From positions 2,968,501 through 3,032,500 of the forward strand of contig NC_015945.1 of the NCBI RefSeq assembly GCF_000224085.1: a stretch of DNA of 64,000 nucleotides, given 5' to 3'. A program made the position numbers and the translations under genes. Below the pieces are notes generated by a model. That model was not told the origin of the DNA. It worked only from the letters and a program-made list of their open reading frames with translations, and searched no databases. Shown one piece after another: positions 7,620-15,253 of this stretch (position 1 is its first letter; every line of letters starts with the position of its first letter). The DNA comes from Allomuricauda ruestringensis DSM 13258 (GTDB lineage Bacteria; Bacteroidota; Bacteroidia; Flavobacteriales; Flavobacteriaceae).

Positions 7620-8717
7620 ATGTTTAAAAAATATCGGATCGTTAAATGGATACTAACCGTTATAACTCTTATAGTAGTTATTCTTGTTTCCATTGGCATA
7701 TATATCGCAAGTCTATTGCCTGAAGAGGATGAAACGTTAATTAACAGTCAAGCAAGTAATATTACTTACATCACTAAAGATGTACCCGCTTATCGCGGAA
7801 AAATACTGGCTGTTGTAACCAGCACAGATACAATGGGTACAAGTGGTAAAGGCACAGGATATGAACTAACGGAATTAGCAAGAGCTTACTATGTTTTTAA
7901 AGCCAATGGTTTTGATGTTGATATAGCAAGTCCTTTAGGAGGTAAGCCACCTGTGGTTTTGGATGATGATGATATGGGAATATTCGACTATGCATTTTTG
8001 AATGATTCAATTGCACAATCCAAAACCAATAATAGTCTATTATTAAAAGATGTTAAACCTGAAATATATGAAGCTGTTTATTTTGTTGGAGGGAAAGGAG
8101 CGATGTTTGATTTTCCAAATAACAGATTTATACATGCTCTAATACAAGATTTCCATAAGAATAACAAAGTAATAGGTGCAGTCTGTCACGGCCCTGCAGC
8201 GTTTGTAAATATTACTTTAGATGATGGGCAGTCCTTTTTAAAAAATAAGCAGGTAAGTAGTTTTACCAATAAGGAAGAGTTATTATTAATTCCAGATGCA
8301 GCATCCGTATTTCCTTTTTTATTACAAGACGAACTGATATCTCAAGGAGCGGTATTTAACGAAGGCATCATGTACCTTGAAAAAATAAGCTATGATAATA
8401 ACTTGATAACGGGTCAAAATCCATGGTCAGTATGGGCAATGGCAGAAGCTATGGTAAAGCAATTAGGATACATACCGAAAAATAGAGCCATAACTGGGGA
8501 AGAAAACGCTGTTAAGGTCCTATTTGCTTATGAAACAAAAGGCAAAGAAGATGCTAAAGCAGTAATAAAACAAATTGTTGAAGACAAGAAACAATCCGTT
8601 TCTAGATCATTGCTAGTTAGTCATAGTGCTGTATCAGTAATTCAGGGAGATTTAAAAAAGTCATACGACCTTTTACGATTAGCGTCTTATACAAAAGATA
8701 TTGAACTTGATAAATAA
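7620..8717 (+). CDS. DJ-1/PfpI-family protein with membrane anchor and C-terminal extension
   Basis: 365 residues. A single hydrophobic helix (about residues 10-32, WILTVITLIVVILVSIGIYI) anchors the protein, with the rest probably outside the inner membrane. Residues about 55-290 form a DJ-1/PfpI class I glutamine-amidotransferase-like domain: E in TGYELTELA, FVGGKGAMFDFP, and nucleophile Cys189 in AVCHGPAAF. The family includes glyoxalase III-type deglycases and Hsp31-like chaperones. About 75 extra C-terminal residues (KVLFAYETKGKEDAKAVIK onward) are not part of the usual fold and I do not recognise them. Codon usage is markedly AT-richer than the genes on either side, consistent with recent acquisition. 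Confidence 0.8.
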   Translation: MFKKYRIVKWILTVITLIVVILVSIGIYIASLLPEEDETLINSQASNITYITKDVPAYRGKILAVVTSTDTMGTSGKGTGYELTELARAYYVFKANGFDVDIASPLGGKPPVVLDDDDMGIFDYAFLNDSIAQSKTNNSLLLKDVKPEIYEAVYFVGGKGAMFDFPNNRFIHALIQDFHKNNKVIGAVCHGPAAFVNITLDDGQSFLKNKQVSSFTNKEELLLIPDAASVFPFLLQDELISQGAVFNEGIMYLEKISYDNNLITGQNPWSVWAMAEAMVKQLGYIPKNRAITGEENAVKVLFAYETKGKEDAKAVIKQIVEDKKQSVSRSLLVSHSAVSVIQGDLKKSYDLLRLASYTKDIELDK

Positions 8718-8804
8718 ATAAAAAATGAATAACTTAATTAACAAGGAATTTAATCCAACCCAATTTGTAAGACTATCGTATTATGCAAAATCAAACTCCA
8801 TAAG

Positions 8805-9701
8805 ATGGAAAGATCTTTAGGATTTATGAGTATCGGTAAAAATTCTTTTTCAATTTTAGTGAGCATTCTGTTTTTGTCCACTTCCCATTTGATGGCACAA
8901 GCAAAATACGATGTAAAAAAAGTAAATGACCATGTTTATATTTTTACAGAATTATGGGATGCCAACGCCAATGGAAATTGTGGGGTTATTATTGGGGATA
9001 AACAAGTATTGCTCATCAACGCCATGATGCTCAGCAGTGCGGCAGACTTGGAAAGTGAAATTCGAAAAATCACGGATTTACCCATAGGTTTTGTAATCAA
9101 CAGCGATTCGGATACTTACAATCATCATGCAAACACATACTTTGCAGATAGAGGGGCATCCATAATATCCCATGAAAACATAAAGCATTCACAGGCATAC
9201 CACCAACTCCTATTTAAAGAAGAAATATCCATTCGCATAGGGGATGAAGTGGTAACCGCCTACCATACCCCATCCCATACCTTAGATCATGTTGATGTTC
9301 ATTTGAAAAAAAGCAATGTCTTGTTCATGAGCGATGGTTTTCAGCCCCATTGGTTGACCTACACTGGCCCAAATGGAATTGAGGGCGTTCTGTCCGGTAT
9401 TGACATGGCAATTGCATTATCCGATGATGAAACCATTATTGTACCGGGAAATACTTCCAAAAACCCGGATTTTTATTTTGGCAACAGGAAGCATCTTCTC
9501 AGAAACAGGGAAATATATATCAAATTCAATAATCGAGTGGGAGAACTGTTTAAAAAAGGGCTCACTGTAGAAGAAATTGCTTCGGATAAGATTTTGAACA
9601 GAATTGTTGAAAAGTTAGAGGCCTATCCAAAGTTTAAGCCCTTCTTAAAGTATGTGGTGGAAGAATCATTGGAAGTCAACTTTAGGACCAAAATCAACTA
9701 G
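8805..9701 (+). CDS. Metallo-beta-lactamase-fold secreted protein lacking the zinc motif
   Basis: 298 residues; start at 8805 or at ATG 8826, either way followed by a signal peptide ending HLMAQA. The fold is that of MBL hydrolases: VYIFTELWDANANGNCGVIIGDKQVLLIN, YHTPSHTLDHVDVHL and VLFMSDGFQ are recognisable. The central HxHxDH zinc motif is replaced: residues 99-108 read NSDSDTYNHH, and the late ligand expected in VPGH is Asn (VPGNTS). Only the middle His (SHTLDH) and Asp (SDG) remain. It may bind a different metal set or none. Product class certain; activity unknown. Confidence 0.8.
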   Translation: MERSLGFMSIGKNSFSILVSILFLSTSHLMAQAKYDVKKVNDHVYIFTELWDANANGNCGVIIGDKQVLLINAMMLSSAADLESEIRKITDLPIGFVINSDSDTYNHHANTYFADRGASIISHENIKHSQAYHQLLFKEEISIRIGDEVVTAYHTPSHTLDHVDVHLKKSNVLFMSDGFQPHWLTYTGPNGIEGVLSGIDMAIALSDDETIIVPGNTSKNPDFYFGNRKHLLRNREIYIKFNNRVGELFKKGLTVEEIASDKILNRIVEKLEAYPKFKPFLKYVVEESLEVNFRTKIN

Positions 9702-9740
9702 GCATTGGTGATACTGTTCGTCTTTGAGGCGCGTAGGCTT

Positions 9741-10049
9741 TTACAGCAATAAATCGTTTTTGACTTCCATATTGAACAGTACTGTAATTTTCTCACAATA
9801 CGTATTCATACGTTGCAGGTTTTTTAGAGCCTTTTTTGGTAGTTTTTGCCTAGCGGTTTCCCAAGCTTTTTTATCAGGCCATTGCGCATAGGCAATATAG
9901 CTGCCCATCCCGTTTTTGTGGAGACGGGAGCCTAGACCCCCAGCATGTTGTATAAATGATTCTGTTACCATTTGCCACAGCGTCTCAAAGTCTTTTTCCT
10001 GACCTTTGGTAACATCAAACCGATATATTACTGCATACATATTGGACAT
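9741..10049 (-). CDS. Antibiotic biosynthesis monooxygenase (ABM) domain protein
   Basis: 102 residues with the ferredoxin-like ABM/YgiN fold: MYAVIYRFDVTKGQEKDFETLW at the start and GSYIAYAQWPDKKAWETA in the middle. Members act on quinones, anthrones or aldehydes, or sense them, as small dimers. Third gene of a leftward operon with DoxX (15 bp upstream) and the 10484-11107 gene, controlled by the operator at 11158-11171. The DoxX/ABM pairing suggests quinone or thiol-stress handling (inference). Confidence 0.8.
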   Translation of the reverse strand: MSNMYAVIYRFDVTKGQEKDFETLWQMVTESFIQHAGGLGSRLHKNGMGSYIAYAQWPDKKAWETARQKLPKKALKNLQRMNTYCEKITVLFNMEVKNDLLL

Positions 10050-10064
10050 ATTTTATTTGTTTTA

Positions 10065-10466
10065 TTAATCCCAGGAGTTGCTTGTTGAGATAGCATGCTT
10101 GCCTGCTCCACTATAGAAAAAAGCAATACCGGCTACAATATAAATAAACAATAAATCCAGAGACCAACCTCCAAACGGGTTCAAGGTAAGCATGTTTTGA
10201 GTTTGGGCCATCAGTACGGCCAACAAACAATTAAATGACAAAATAAGCCCTGCCAAACGGGTCCTGAAACCTATGAGGAGCATTAAGGGAGCGATGATTT
10301 CACCCACAAATATGCCATTGGCCAAAAATAAAGGAAGCCCATAGGCTTCCAATAGGCTGCCTATAAATCCTGTACCGTTCTTGATCTTATCTATTCCATA
10401 AATAAGCATGGTAAAGGGAATGGCGATTCTAAATAAAAAAATAGCAATGTTTTTGTTTCGTTTCAT
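10065..10466 (-). CDS. DoxX-family membrane protein
   Basis: 133 residues with four hydrophobic helices. FRIAIPFTMLIYGIDKIKNG, GIFVGEIIAPLMLLIGFRTR and NPFGGWSLDLLFIYI are the conserved DoxX blocks (first helix with a basic loop, E in the second helix, W/D before the fourth). DoxX proteins are small quinone- or thiosulfate-linked membrane subunits and stress-response factors of unclear biochemistry. Middle gene of the leftward operon, 17 bp from the gene before it and 15 bp from the ABM gene after it. Confidence 0.85.
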   Translation of the reverse strand: MKRNKNIAIFLFRIAIPFTMLIYGIDKIKNGTGFIGSLLEAYGLPLFLANGIFVGEIIAPLMLLIGFRTRLAGLILSFNCLLAVLMAQTQNMLTLNPFGGWSLDLLFIYIVAGIAFFYSGAGKHAISTSNSWD

Positions 10467-10483
10467 GTTGTGGCTATTTGATG

Positions 10484-11107
10484 TTAAAAATTATATTTCA
10501 AAAAAATGCCCGTGTTCGTCAATGTTTTTCGGGCTTTGTTGAACTGGTCCAGATTTATGGCAAAACCGGTGGCCAGTTGTTCTTTACGAATTCCGATTTT
10601 AAGTTGTTGGAGTCCTCTTGCATACCCATTGGCATTAATGTTAGCTGTGGCAAGAAGATTTATGTAACCCTGATGATTTTTTCCAAAAGAAGGCAAATAA
10701 ATGGCTACAATAGATTGCTCAAATGAAAATTCATCTTGATACGTGCTGCCGGCCGAATAGGTAAAGGAGAATCTGGGCGAACGGGAGCTAAAGGACATGG
10801 ACACGGTCCCAAAAGCACCAGGGTTTTTAATTCCTATGGCCGTGTTGGCTCTTATATTTTTGGTAAGGGCATAGGAAATTGTATTTCTTATGAAATAAAG
10901 GTTGTTGAGGTCATTTCCGTATTCGGTATCAAAAAGGGTCAAATTGTCCACCGAAAGTTTTGGGTTGATTGAATACTTGATCAAATGTTTGTAGGTCAAT
11001 GATCGGTTGCCAAATACCACATCCGGGGCGAAACTTAATTCTTGACCAATAACCAAGGTTGAAACGGACAAATAAAATAGCGTGAATAAAGATGTGCTTC
11101 TCTTCAT
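10484..11107 (-). CDS. Outer-membrane beta-barrel protein of unknown function
   Basis: 207 residues starting at ATG 11105-11107 (MKRSTSLFTLFYLSVSTLVIGQ, a clear signal peptide). A longer frame to 11146 would run through the -7 box at 11128-11135 and is rejected. The mature part alternates polar and hydrophobic residues in short strands (SFSSRSPRFSFTYSAGS, QLKIGIRKEQLATGFAINL) and ends in GIFLKYNF with a terminal Phe, the signature of an outer-membrane barrel. About 10-12 strands would fit. I do not recognise the family. First gene of the DoxX/ABM operon, directly behind the operator. Confidence 0.7.
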   Translation of the reverse strand: MKRSTSLFTLFYLSVSTLVIGQELSFAPDVVFGNRSLTYKHLIKYSINPKLSVDNLTLFDTEYGNDLNNLYFIRNTISYALTKNIRANTAIGIKNPGAFGTVSMSFSSRSPRFSFTYSAGSTYQDEFSFEQSIVAIYLPSFGKNHQGYINLLATANINANGYARGLQQLKIGIRKEQLATGFAINLDQFNKARKTLTNTGIFLKYNF

Positions 11108-11127
11108 TGTTATAGATTTTACCGTGG

Positions 11128-11171
11128 CAAACCTATGAGCAAACAAAAGGGGAATAATTAAGGTACCTTAA
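11128..11171 (-). promoter_or_regulatory. Crp-type operator and -7 box of the DoxX/ABM operon
   Basis: Minus strand: -7 box TAGGTTTG (11128-11135), 22-bp spacer, then the perfect 14-bp palindrome TTAAGGTACCTTAA (11158-11171). This is the most symmetrical copy of the operator in the window and defines the consensus used for the other five. Confidence 0.7.
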
Positions 11172-11273
11172 GAAAGCAGATGGACGATACCTTTCAAATC
11201 AAAAAGGGTATCGTTTTCCAATCTTATTGAAAAGCATATACCCTTTAAAAGCAATAAAATGGGTGATATTATA

Positions 11274-12002
11274 TTAATGCAATGATAAGGAATAGCTCTC
11301 CAAAACCCCATGTGTTGTAAATCCCATTTTGGTATAAATCCGCTCTCCAGCCTGTGAAGCAACAAGGTAAACTTCCTTGCTTTGGTTTTCGATGGATTGA
11401 TTTACAAGGAATTGGGTCATCTTCTTTCCAAGGCCCAATCCCCTATATCCCGCTTTGGTGCCGATCATATGAATGCCGGAAACACCATTTTGGTCCAAAT
11501 ACACCATGCCACAACTTGGAAAAGCATTTTCATGATTACCCAAAAAGATTTGGAATCCCGGCTTGTCGACCAGCGCACCAATGGTTGAAGGATCCACCGG
11601 ATACCCAAAAGATTCCGTGGCTACTTGGGCAAATAGTTCCGCTTCGGTCGGAGAACCCACTTTTATAAATTCCGAAGCATCTATATTACCAAAGAATATG
11701 TTGGTTGTATCCAGTGTCATCGCTTTTATTTTCGAAGTGGCCCTTAGCCCTTTAGACCGGAGAAGGTCTTTAATGGCTTCGTTTTCAGGGACGGCAATGG
11801 AGTTGGGCAGCTCTTCTGATATAATTTCTTCACAAAGGGCATGGATATCCAACTTTTCCATAGTTAGGTCAAAAACCTTGTTGGGCCAGGAGCCGTTCGT
11901 AGGTTTTGCAAAAGAAAAACCATTTTCCTTGGTCAGGAAATTCCCATGTTTTCCAATCTGTTCCCAAAACTCGAATAAATGATCAATAATTTGTTTGTTC
12001 AT
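11274..12002 (-). CDS. GNAT-family N-acetyltransferase
   Basis: 242 residues. The C-terminal half (about 115-242) is a GNAT domain with the acetyl-CoA pyrophosphate loop in AGYRGLGLGKKMTQFLV (Q/RxxGxG/A form), followed by VYLVASQAGERIYTKMGF, the last strand-helix. The N-terminal about 110 residues form a second, more degenerate GNAT-like half, a common two-lobed arrangement. The acceptor is unknown. Monocistronic and preceded by its own copy of the operator at 12034-12077, so a member of the local Crp-type regulon. Confidence 0.85.
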   Translation of the reverse strand: MNKQIIDHLFEFWEQIGKHGNFLTKENGFSFAKPTNGSWPNKVFDLTMEKLDIHALCEEIISEELPNSIAVPENEAIKDLLRSKGLRATSKIKAMTLDTTNIFFGNIDASEFIKVGSPTEAELFAQVATESFGYPVDPSTIGALVDKPGFQIFLGNHENAFPSCGMVYLDQNGVSGIHMIGTKAGYRGLGLGKKMTQFLVNQSIENQSKEVYLVASQAGERIYTKMGFTTHGVLESYSLSLH

Positions 12003-12033
12003 GAGCTATCCTGTACTGATTTGTATGTCAGTG

Positions 12034-12077
12034 CAAACCTATTGCTGGAACATCACAGTAATCTTAAGGTGTATTAA
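12034..12077 (-). promoter_or_regulatory. Crp-type operator and -7 box of the GNAT gene
   Basis: Minus strand: -7 box TAGGTTTG (12034-12041), 22-bp spacer, operator TTAAGGTGTATTAA (12064-12077; one arm diverges). Same order and spacing as the sites at 2476-2519 and 11128-11171. Confidence 0.6.
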
Positions 12078-12086
12078 TAAATGGAT

Positions 12087-12668
12087 TTATTTTATCTTTT
12101 TTCTGAGGGCACTTAAAAATTCAGGAGTAATGCCCAAATAAGAAGCTACCATGTACTGTGGAACACGCTGCTCAATGCTTCTATATTTTGACAGGAATTC
12201 CAAATAGCGCTCTTCTGCCGATTTGCTCATGGAGTTGATTGTACGGTCTTGCAAGGCAACATAGGCTTTTTCAAACTTTAACCGATAGAACCGTTCAATG
12301 GCAGGAACCTTTTCGTAAAGTTCATTAAGGGTGTCTCTATGAATTTGAAGTACCGTAGTTGGTTCCAGGGCCTGAACGAATTGTTTTGCTGGGGTACGGG
12401 TCAGAAAACTGTATAGATCGTTTACCCACCAGCCTTCAATACCAAATTGTACGATATGTTCTTTGGCCTCTTCATCCATATGATAAGCTCGCAAACATCC
12501 TTTGGCAACAAACCGCATGTGATTGGAAACCTCTCCTGCAAAAAGCAGCACCTCTTTCTTTTTGAGTTGGATTTCCGTGTAGCTGTCGCATACAATGGAT
12601 TCTTCCTCCCGCGTTAGATCGATGGTTTCCTTTAAATGCGATATGAGTTTGTCCTTCGAGTTCAACAT
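12087..12668 (-). CDS. Crp/Fnr-family transcriptional regulator (paralogue 1)
   Basis: 193 residues: N-terminal cyclic-nucleotide-binding-like beta roll (about 20-115, with ELKKKEVLLFAGEVSNHMRFVAKGCLRAY), a long dimerisation helix, and a C-terminal winged HTH (QRVPQYMVASYLGITPEFLSALRKK). The cAMP phosphate-binding RxS signature is not evident, as in most Bacteroidota members that sense other ligands. Divergent from the DUF4386 gene across a 169-bp spacer holding an operator (12771-12784). With the second Crp at 13534-14109, it is the obvious candidate to read the six palindromes found from 2.5 to 14.8 kb. Confidence 0.85.
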   Translation of the reverse strand: MLNSKDKLISHLKETIDLTREEESIVCDSYTEIQLKKKEVLLFAGEVSNHMRFVAKGCLRAYHMDEEAKEHIVQFGIEGWWVNDLYSFLTRTPAKQFVQALEPTTVLQIHRDTLNELYEKVPAIERFYRLKFEKAYVALQDRTINSMSKSAEERYLEFLSKYRSIEQRVPQYMVASYLGITPEFLSALRKKIK

Positions 12669-12770
12669 CTGAAATTGATTCAGAAAATTACTAAAAGTAG
12701 ATCAATCAAAGCTGTTTGCAACGAATGAATGTTCATTTCATCCAGTTTAGTTTTGATATTGAAACGCTTA

Positions 12771-12814
12771 TTGACCAAAGTCAACGAAGTTATTGTTGCT
12801 TGCCTCTAATTTTG
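12771..12814 (+). promoter_or_regulatory. Crp-type operator and -7 box of the DUF4386 gene
   Basis: Plus strand: near-perfect palindrome TTGAC-CAAA-GTCAA (12771-12784), 22-bp spacer, -7 box TAATTTTG (12807-12814), then ATG at 12838. The arms TTGAC/GTCAA equal the classic Crp/Fnr half-site. The site also lies about 100 bp upstream of the divergent regulator gene and could take part in its autoregulation. Confidence 0.65.
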
Positions 12815-12837
12815 CCCAAAACCATTAAGAAGAAGTA

Positions 12838-13518
12838 ATGAATATTAAGCAAGCACTTTTGGTATCGGGCATTAGCTATCTTTTGATCTTTATTTCAGGG
12901 TTTTATGCCAATTTTGCCATCTTGGAAACTATGGTGGTGCCCTCCAATGCCGGGGTGACCGTTTCCAATTTTTTGAAGGACCATTCCGGGTTGGGTTGGG
13001 GCATTGTAGGGTTTTCGATCATGCTTTTTTTTGATGTGGTATTAGTGTTCTCCCTCTTTTTGGTGACTAAAAAAGTTAACCGAAAAGTAACGATGGTCGC
13101 CTCAGGTTTTCGACTGCTCCATGCCATTTGCTTTGCAGTGGCTTTGATGTGCCTGATCGAGATTTACCAAATCACCACTGATGCTACGGGGTTGGATATG
13201 GCAAGTTTACAGCAATCGGTCATGTATTTATTGCAGCAGTTTGATGAAATATGGACGTGGGGATTGTTGCTTTTTGGAGTGCATTTGGTCTTTTTGGGCT
13301 ATTTGTCCATTAAATCGGATGTGATTCCAAAAAGTATGGGCTATTTATTGCTCCTTGCTGCCATCGGGTATCTGGTGGATAGTTCCGCCAAGCTCTTTAT
13401 GTCCACTTATTTGGATCATGCGCAAATTTTTGAAACATTGGTGGTGGTATTGGGAGTAGTGGGAGAGCTGTCCTTTACCATCTTTTTGTTGATCAAGGGA
13501 TTTAAAAACGCTCAATAA
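12838..13518 (+). CDS. DUF4386 membrane protein
   Basis: 226 residues with six predicted membrane helices. The pattern matches DUF4386: LLVSGISYLLIFISGFYANF at the start, the loop VSNFLKDHSGLGWGIVGF, a helix with GFRLLHAICFAVAL, and a late KSMGYLLLLAAIGYLVDS. No biochemical role is known for the family. Flanked by two Crp-family genes on the opposite strand and controlled by the operator at 12771, it probably belongs to the regulon they govern. Confidence 0.85.
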   Translation: MNIKQALLVSGISYLLIFISGFYANFAILETMVVPSNAGVTVSNFLKDHSGLGWGIVGFSIMLFFDVVLVFSLFLVTKKVNRKVTMVASGFRLLHAICFAVALMCLIEIYQITTDATGLDMASLQQSVMYLLQQFDEIWTWGLLLFGVHLVFLGYLSIKSDVIPKSMGYLLLLAAIGYLVDSSAKLFMSTYLDHAQIFETLVVVLGVVGELSFTIFLLIKGFKNAQ

Positions 13519-13533
13519 AGCCCTGATCACCTA

Positions 13534-14109
13534 TCATCGTTTTGCGATTCGCTTCCGAATTCGACTTAATGACTCTGGTTTGACGCCCAAATAGCTTGCC
13601 AAATGATATTGTGGCACGCGTTGTAGCAACTCTGGTCGATTTTCCATTAGATCAACGTATCTTTTTTCCGGACTGGAAATCATGAATTGGGCCAATTTAT
13701 CTTGATAGGCCCCAAGCTCTTCTTCCACGGAAACTCTGCAAATGGACTCAAAACTGGGTACGCTCTCAAAAAGTTCTTGTTCCTTCTCACGGGATAAAAT
13801 GGCCAATCTGCAATCTTCCACACATTCCAAAAAATGATTGGAAGGGACTTTTAGGTTAAAGCTCCGCAAAGAGGAAATAGCTTCCTTTTCTACATAAAAC
13901 TCGGTGGTTTTTTCTTCTCCATCCATCAAATAGTACTTTCTGACCAACCCTTTTATATTAAAATAGGACTCGTTGGAGACTTGTCCTTCCCGAAGTAAAA
14001 CATATCCTTTAGCGAAAGTTTTGATAGGAATACATTCTGTAACCGCTTTGGCTTCCTCTTCGTTAAGGGTCAAAGCACCTTCGAGCAGTTGTACAATTTC
14101 ACTTTTCAA
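13534..14109 (-). CDS. Crp/Fnr-family transcriptional regulator (paralogue 2)
   Basis: 191 residues, with the same architecture as the gene at 12087-12668: cNMP-binding-like roll (FAKGYVLLREGQVSNESYFNIKGLVRKYYL), helix, and HTH (QRVPQYHLASYLGVKPESLSRIRKR). The recognition helix differs from paralogue 1 at several exposed positions (KPESLSRIRKR against TPEFLSALRKK), so their DNA preferences could differ. Convergent with the DUF4386 gene, 15 bp apart. I find no copy of the palindrome directly in front of it. Confidence 0.85.
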   Translation of the reverse strand: MKSEIVQLLEGALTLNEEEAKAVTECIPIKTFAKGYVLLREGQVSNESYFNIKGLVRKYYLMDGEEKTTEFYVEKEAISSLRSFNLKVPSNHFLECVEDCRLAILSREKEQELFESVPSFESICRVSVEEELGAYQDKLAQFMISSPEKRYVDLMENRPELLQRVPQYHLASYLGVKPESLSRIRKRIAKR

Positions 14110-14229
14110 TTTGACGGTTTAGGTAAATGACATCAATGCCAAGACTAAACTATGAAATCATTTAACAACTTTTCACCAAATCAAATAATTTTAGGTATGT
14201 ATGTCCTGCACTTATTTAAAGTCATTTCG

Positions 14230-14697
14230 TCATTGCTTTGAAGTTATTCTCAAATAGTATCCGTCCGGATCTACCAATCGGAAATCTTCAAGTCCCCAGC
14301 TTTGCATTCTCAAAGGCCCATGTATGGGATATCCATTTGATTTTACCTGTTCATAGACTTCTTTGATATCATCAACTTCCAGCACAATTTCTACCCCATA
14401 ACCTTTTTGGGTATTTTTAAGGTTGGGATCAAAGTGGTGGTCTTTGGAAAGTTTGCCAATCGGACCGATTCCAAGGACTACATTTCCCTTCTTAATAGGT
14501 TGGTAGGATTTGTTGATCTTTTCACCTTCCATGGTAAAATCCAAAACTTCGGTATAGAAGTTGACGGATTTTTCCATATCCGAAGTGAATAATTCCATTC
14601 TAAGGGTCATTCCATCTTTAGCTGACCAATTCTTTCCAGTTAAACAGAAATACACAACAAGTAATAGCGTCGATAATATAATTGTTATAAGTCTCAT
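14230..14697 (-). CDS. VOC-family (glyoxalase-like) protein with N-terminal membrane/signal segment
   Basis: 155 residues: hydrophobic residues 3-19 (LITIILSTLLLVVYFCL) form a signal peptide or anchor, then one VOC unit of paired beta-alpha-beta-beta-beta modules: TLRMELFTSDMEKSVNFYTEVLDF to the final GLEDFRLVDPDGYYLRI. VOC proteins bind a divalent metal and act as glyoxalases, dioxygenases or resistance proteins; an exported single-domain member is less usual. Preceded by its own operator (14771-14814). Confidence 0.8.
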   Translation of the reverse strand: MRLITIILSTLLLVVYFCLTGKNWSAKDGMTLRMELFTSDMEKSVNFYTEVLDFTMEGEKINKSYQPIKKGNVVLGIGPIGKLSKDHHFDPNLKNTQKGYGVEIVLEVDDIKEVYEQVKSNGYPIHGPLRMQSWGLEDFRLVDPDGYYLRITSKQ

Positions 14698-14770
14698 CCC
14701 TTTATTTGATTACTGTTATACCCCATAAAGGGGCCATATTTGGGCAGATGCTTTTGTCATCCTTGGTTTA

Positions 14771-14814
14771 CAAAACAACCTAAACAATGAATTAGATTTA
14801 TTAACATAGGTTAA
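14771..14814 (-). promoter_or_regulatory. Crp-type operator and weak -7 box of the VOC gene
   Basis: Minus strand: TTGTTTTG (14771-14778, one mismatch to TAnnTTTG), 22-bp spacer, palindrome TTAAC-ATAG-GTTAA (14801-14814). The exact 22-bp spacing seen at five better sites is what makes the imperfect -7 box credible. Confidence 0.5.
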
Positions 14815-15182
14815 GAAAACTTTTTTCTGTTAAAGATATTTTCGCCTTATTCGTTAAATAAAAATCCGCTAGTTTCTGCACTTGATTCAATATGCTATAG
14901 TGATGGTAATCACTTTAAAGCTTCAAGAAAGGAGAATATCACATACAAACTCATTTCTAAATAATGTCGTTTGATTATTTTTACAATTAGAAAGTCCAAA
15001 ACTCACACGAAGATGTCCTATAGGGTGTCCTTTTTTGGATGGTCAAGAAAAAACTCTGGAAACACAAGGGGTTGGAGATAATCGGTTAAAACTGCCACCC
15101 CGACGAAAAAATGGTTTATTTGACTTTAAATGAAACCATAAACTGTTAAAAACCAGAAAATTAATTTTTTCTGGTTTTTTTT
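14815..15182. other. Non-coding stretch upstream of integrase remnant
   Basis: About 370 bp with no supportable gene. It is AT-rich, and the only clear structure is the terminator-like hairpin at 15151-15180. It may be the residue of the element that carried the integrase. Confidence 0.4.
15151..15181 (+). terminator. Hairpin with T-run
   Basis: AACCAGAAAA / TTTTCTGGTT arms flank a short AT loop and are followed by a T run up to 15181. A good intrinsic terminator shape in the plus direction, although no intact plus-strand gene precedes it. It may be a relic of the lost 5' part of the mobile element. Confidence 0.5.
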
Positions 15183-15253
15183 ATGCCCAAATTAAACTTA
15201 GGTAAAGATGCCCTATTTTTATCAAGTATCTCCATAACTCCAGTGAATTGTAG

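Noticed and set aside
8725..8820. 31-codon ORF starting MNNLINKEFNPTQF between the DJ-1-like and MBL-fold genes
   Set aside because: Too short and without recognisable domain; its end overlaps the MBL gene start. Could be the N-terminus of a lost gene, but nothing supports expression.
9799..9804. TACGTA inside the ABM gene, with similar copies in other coding regions
   Set aside because: Single coding copies occur about as often as expected by chance; only intergenic pairs in the nitrate island were kept as sites.
11563..11982. 139-residue plus-strand ORF
   Set aside because: Antisense shadow of the GNAT gene at 11274-12002.
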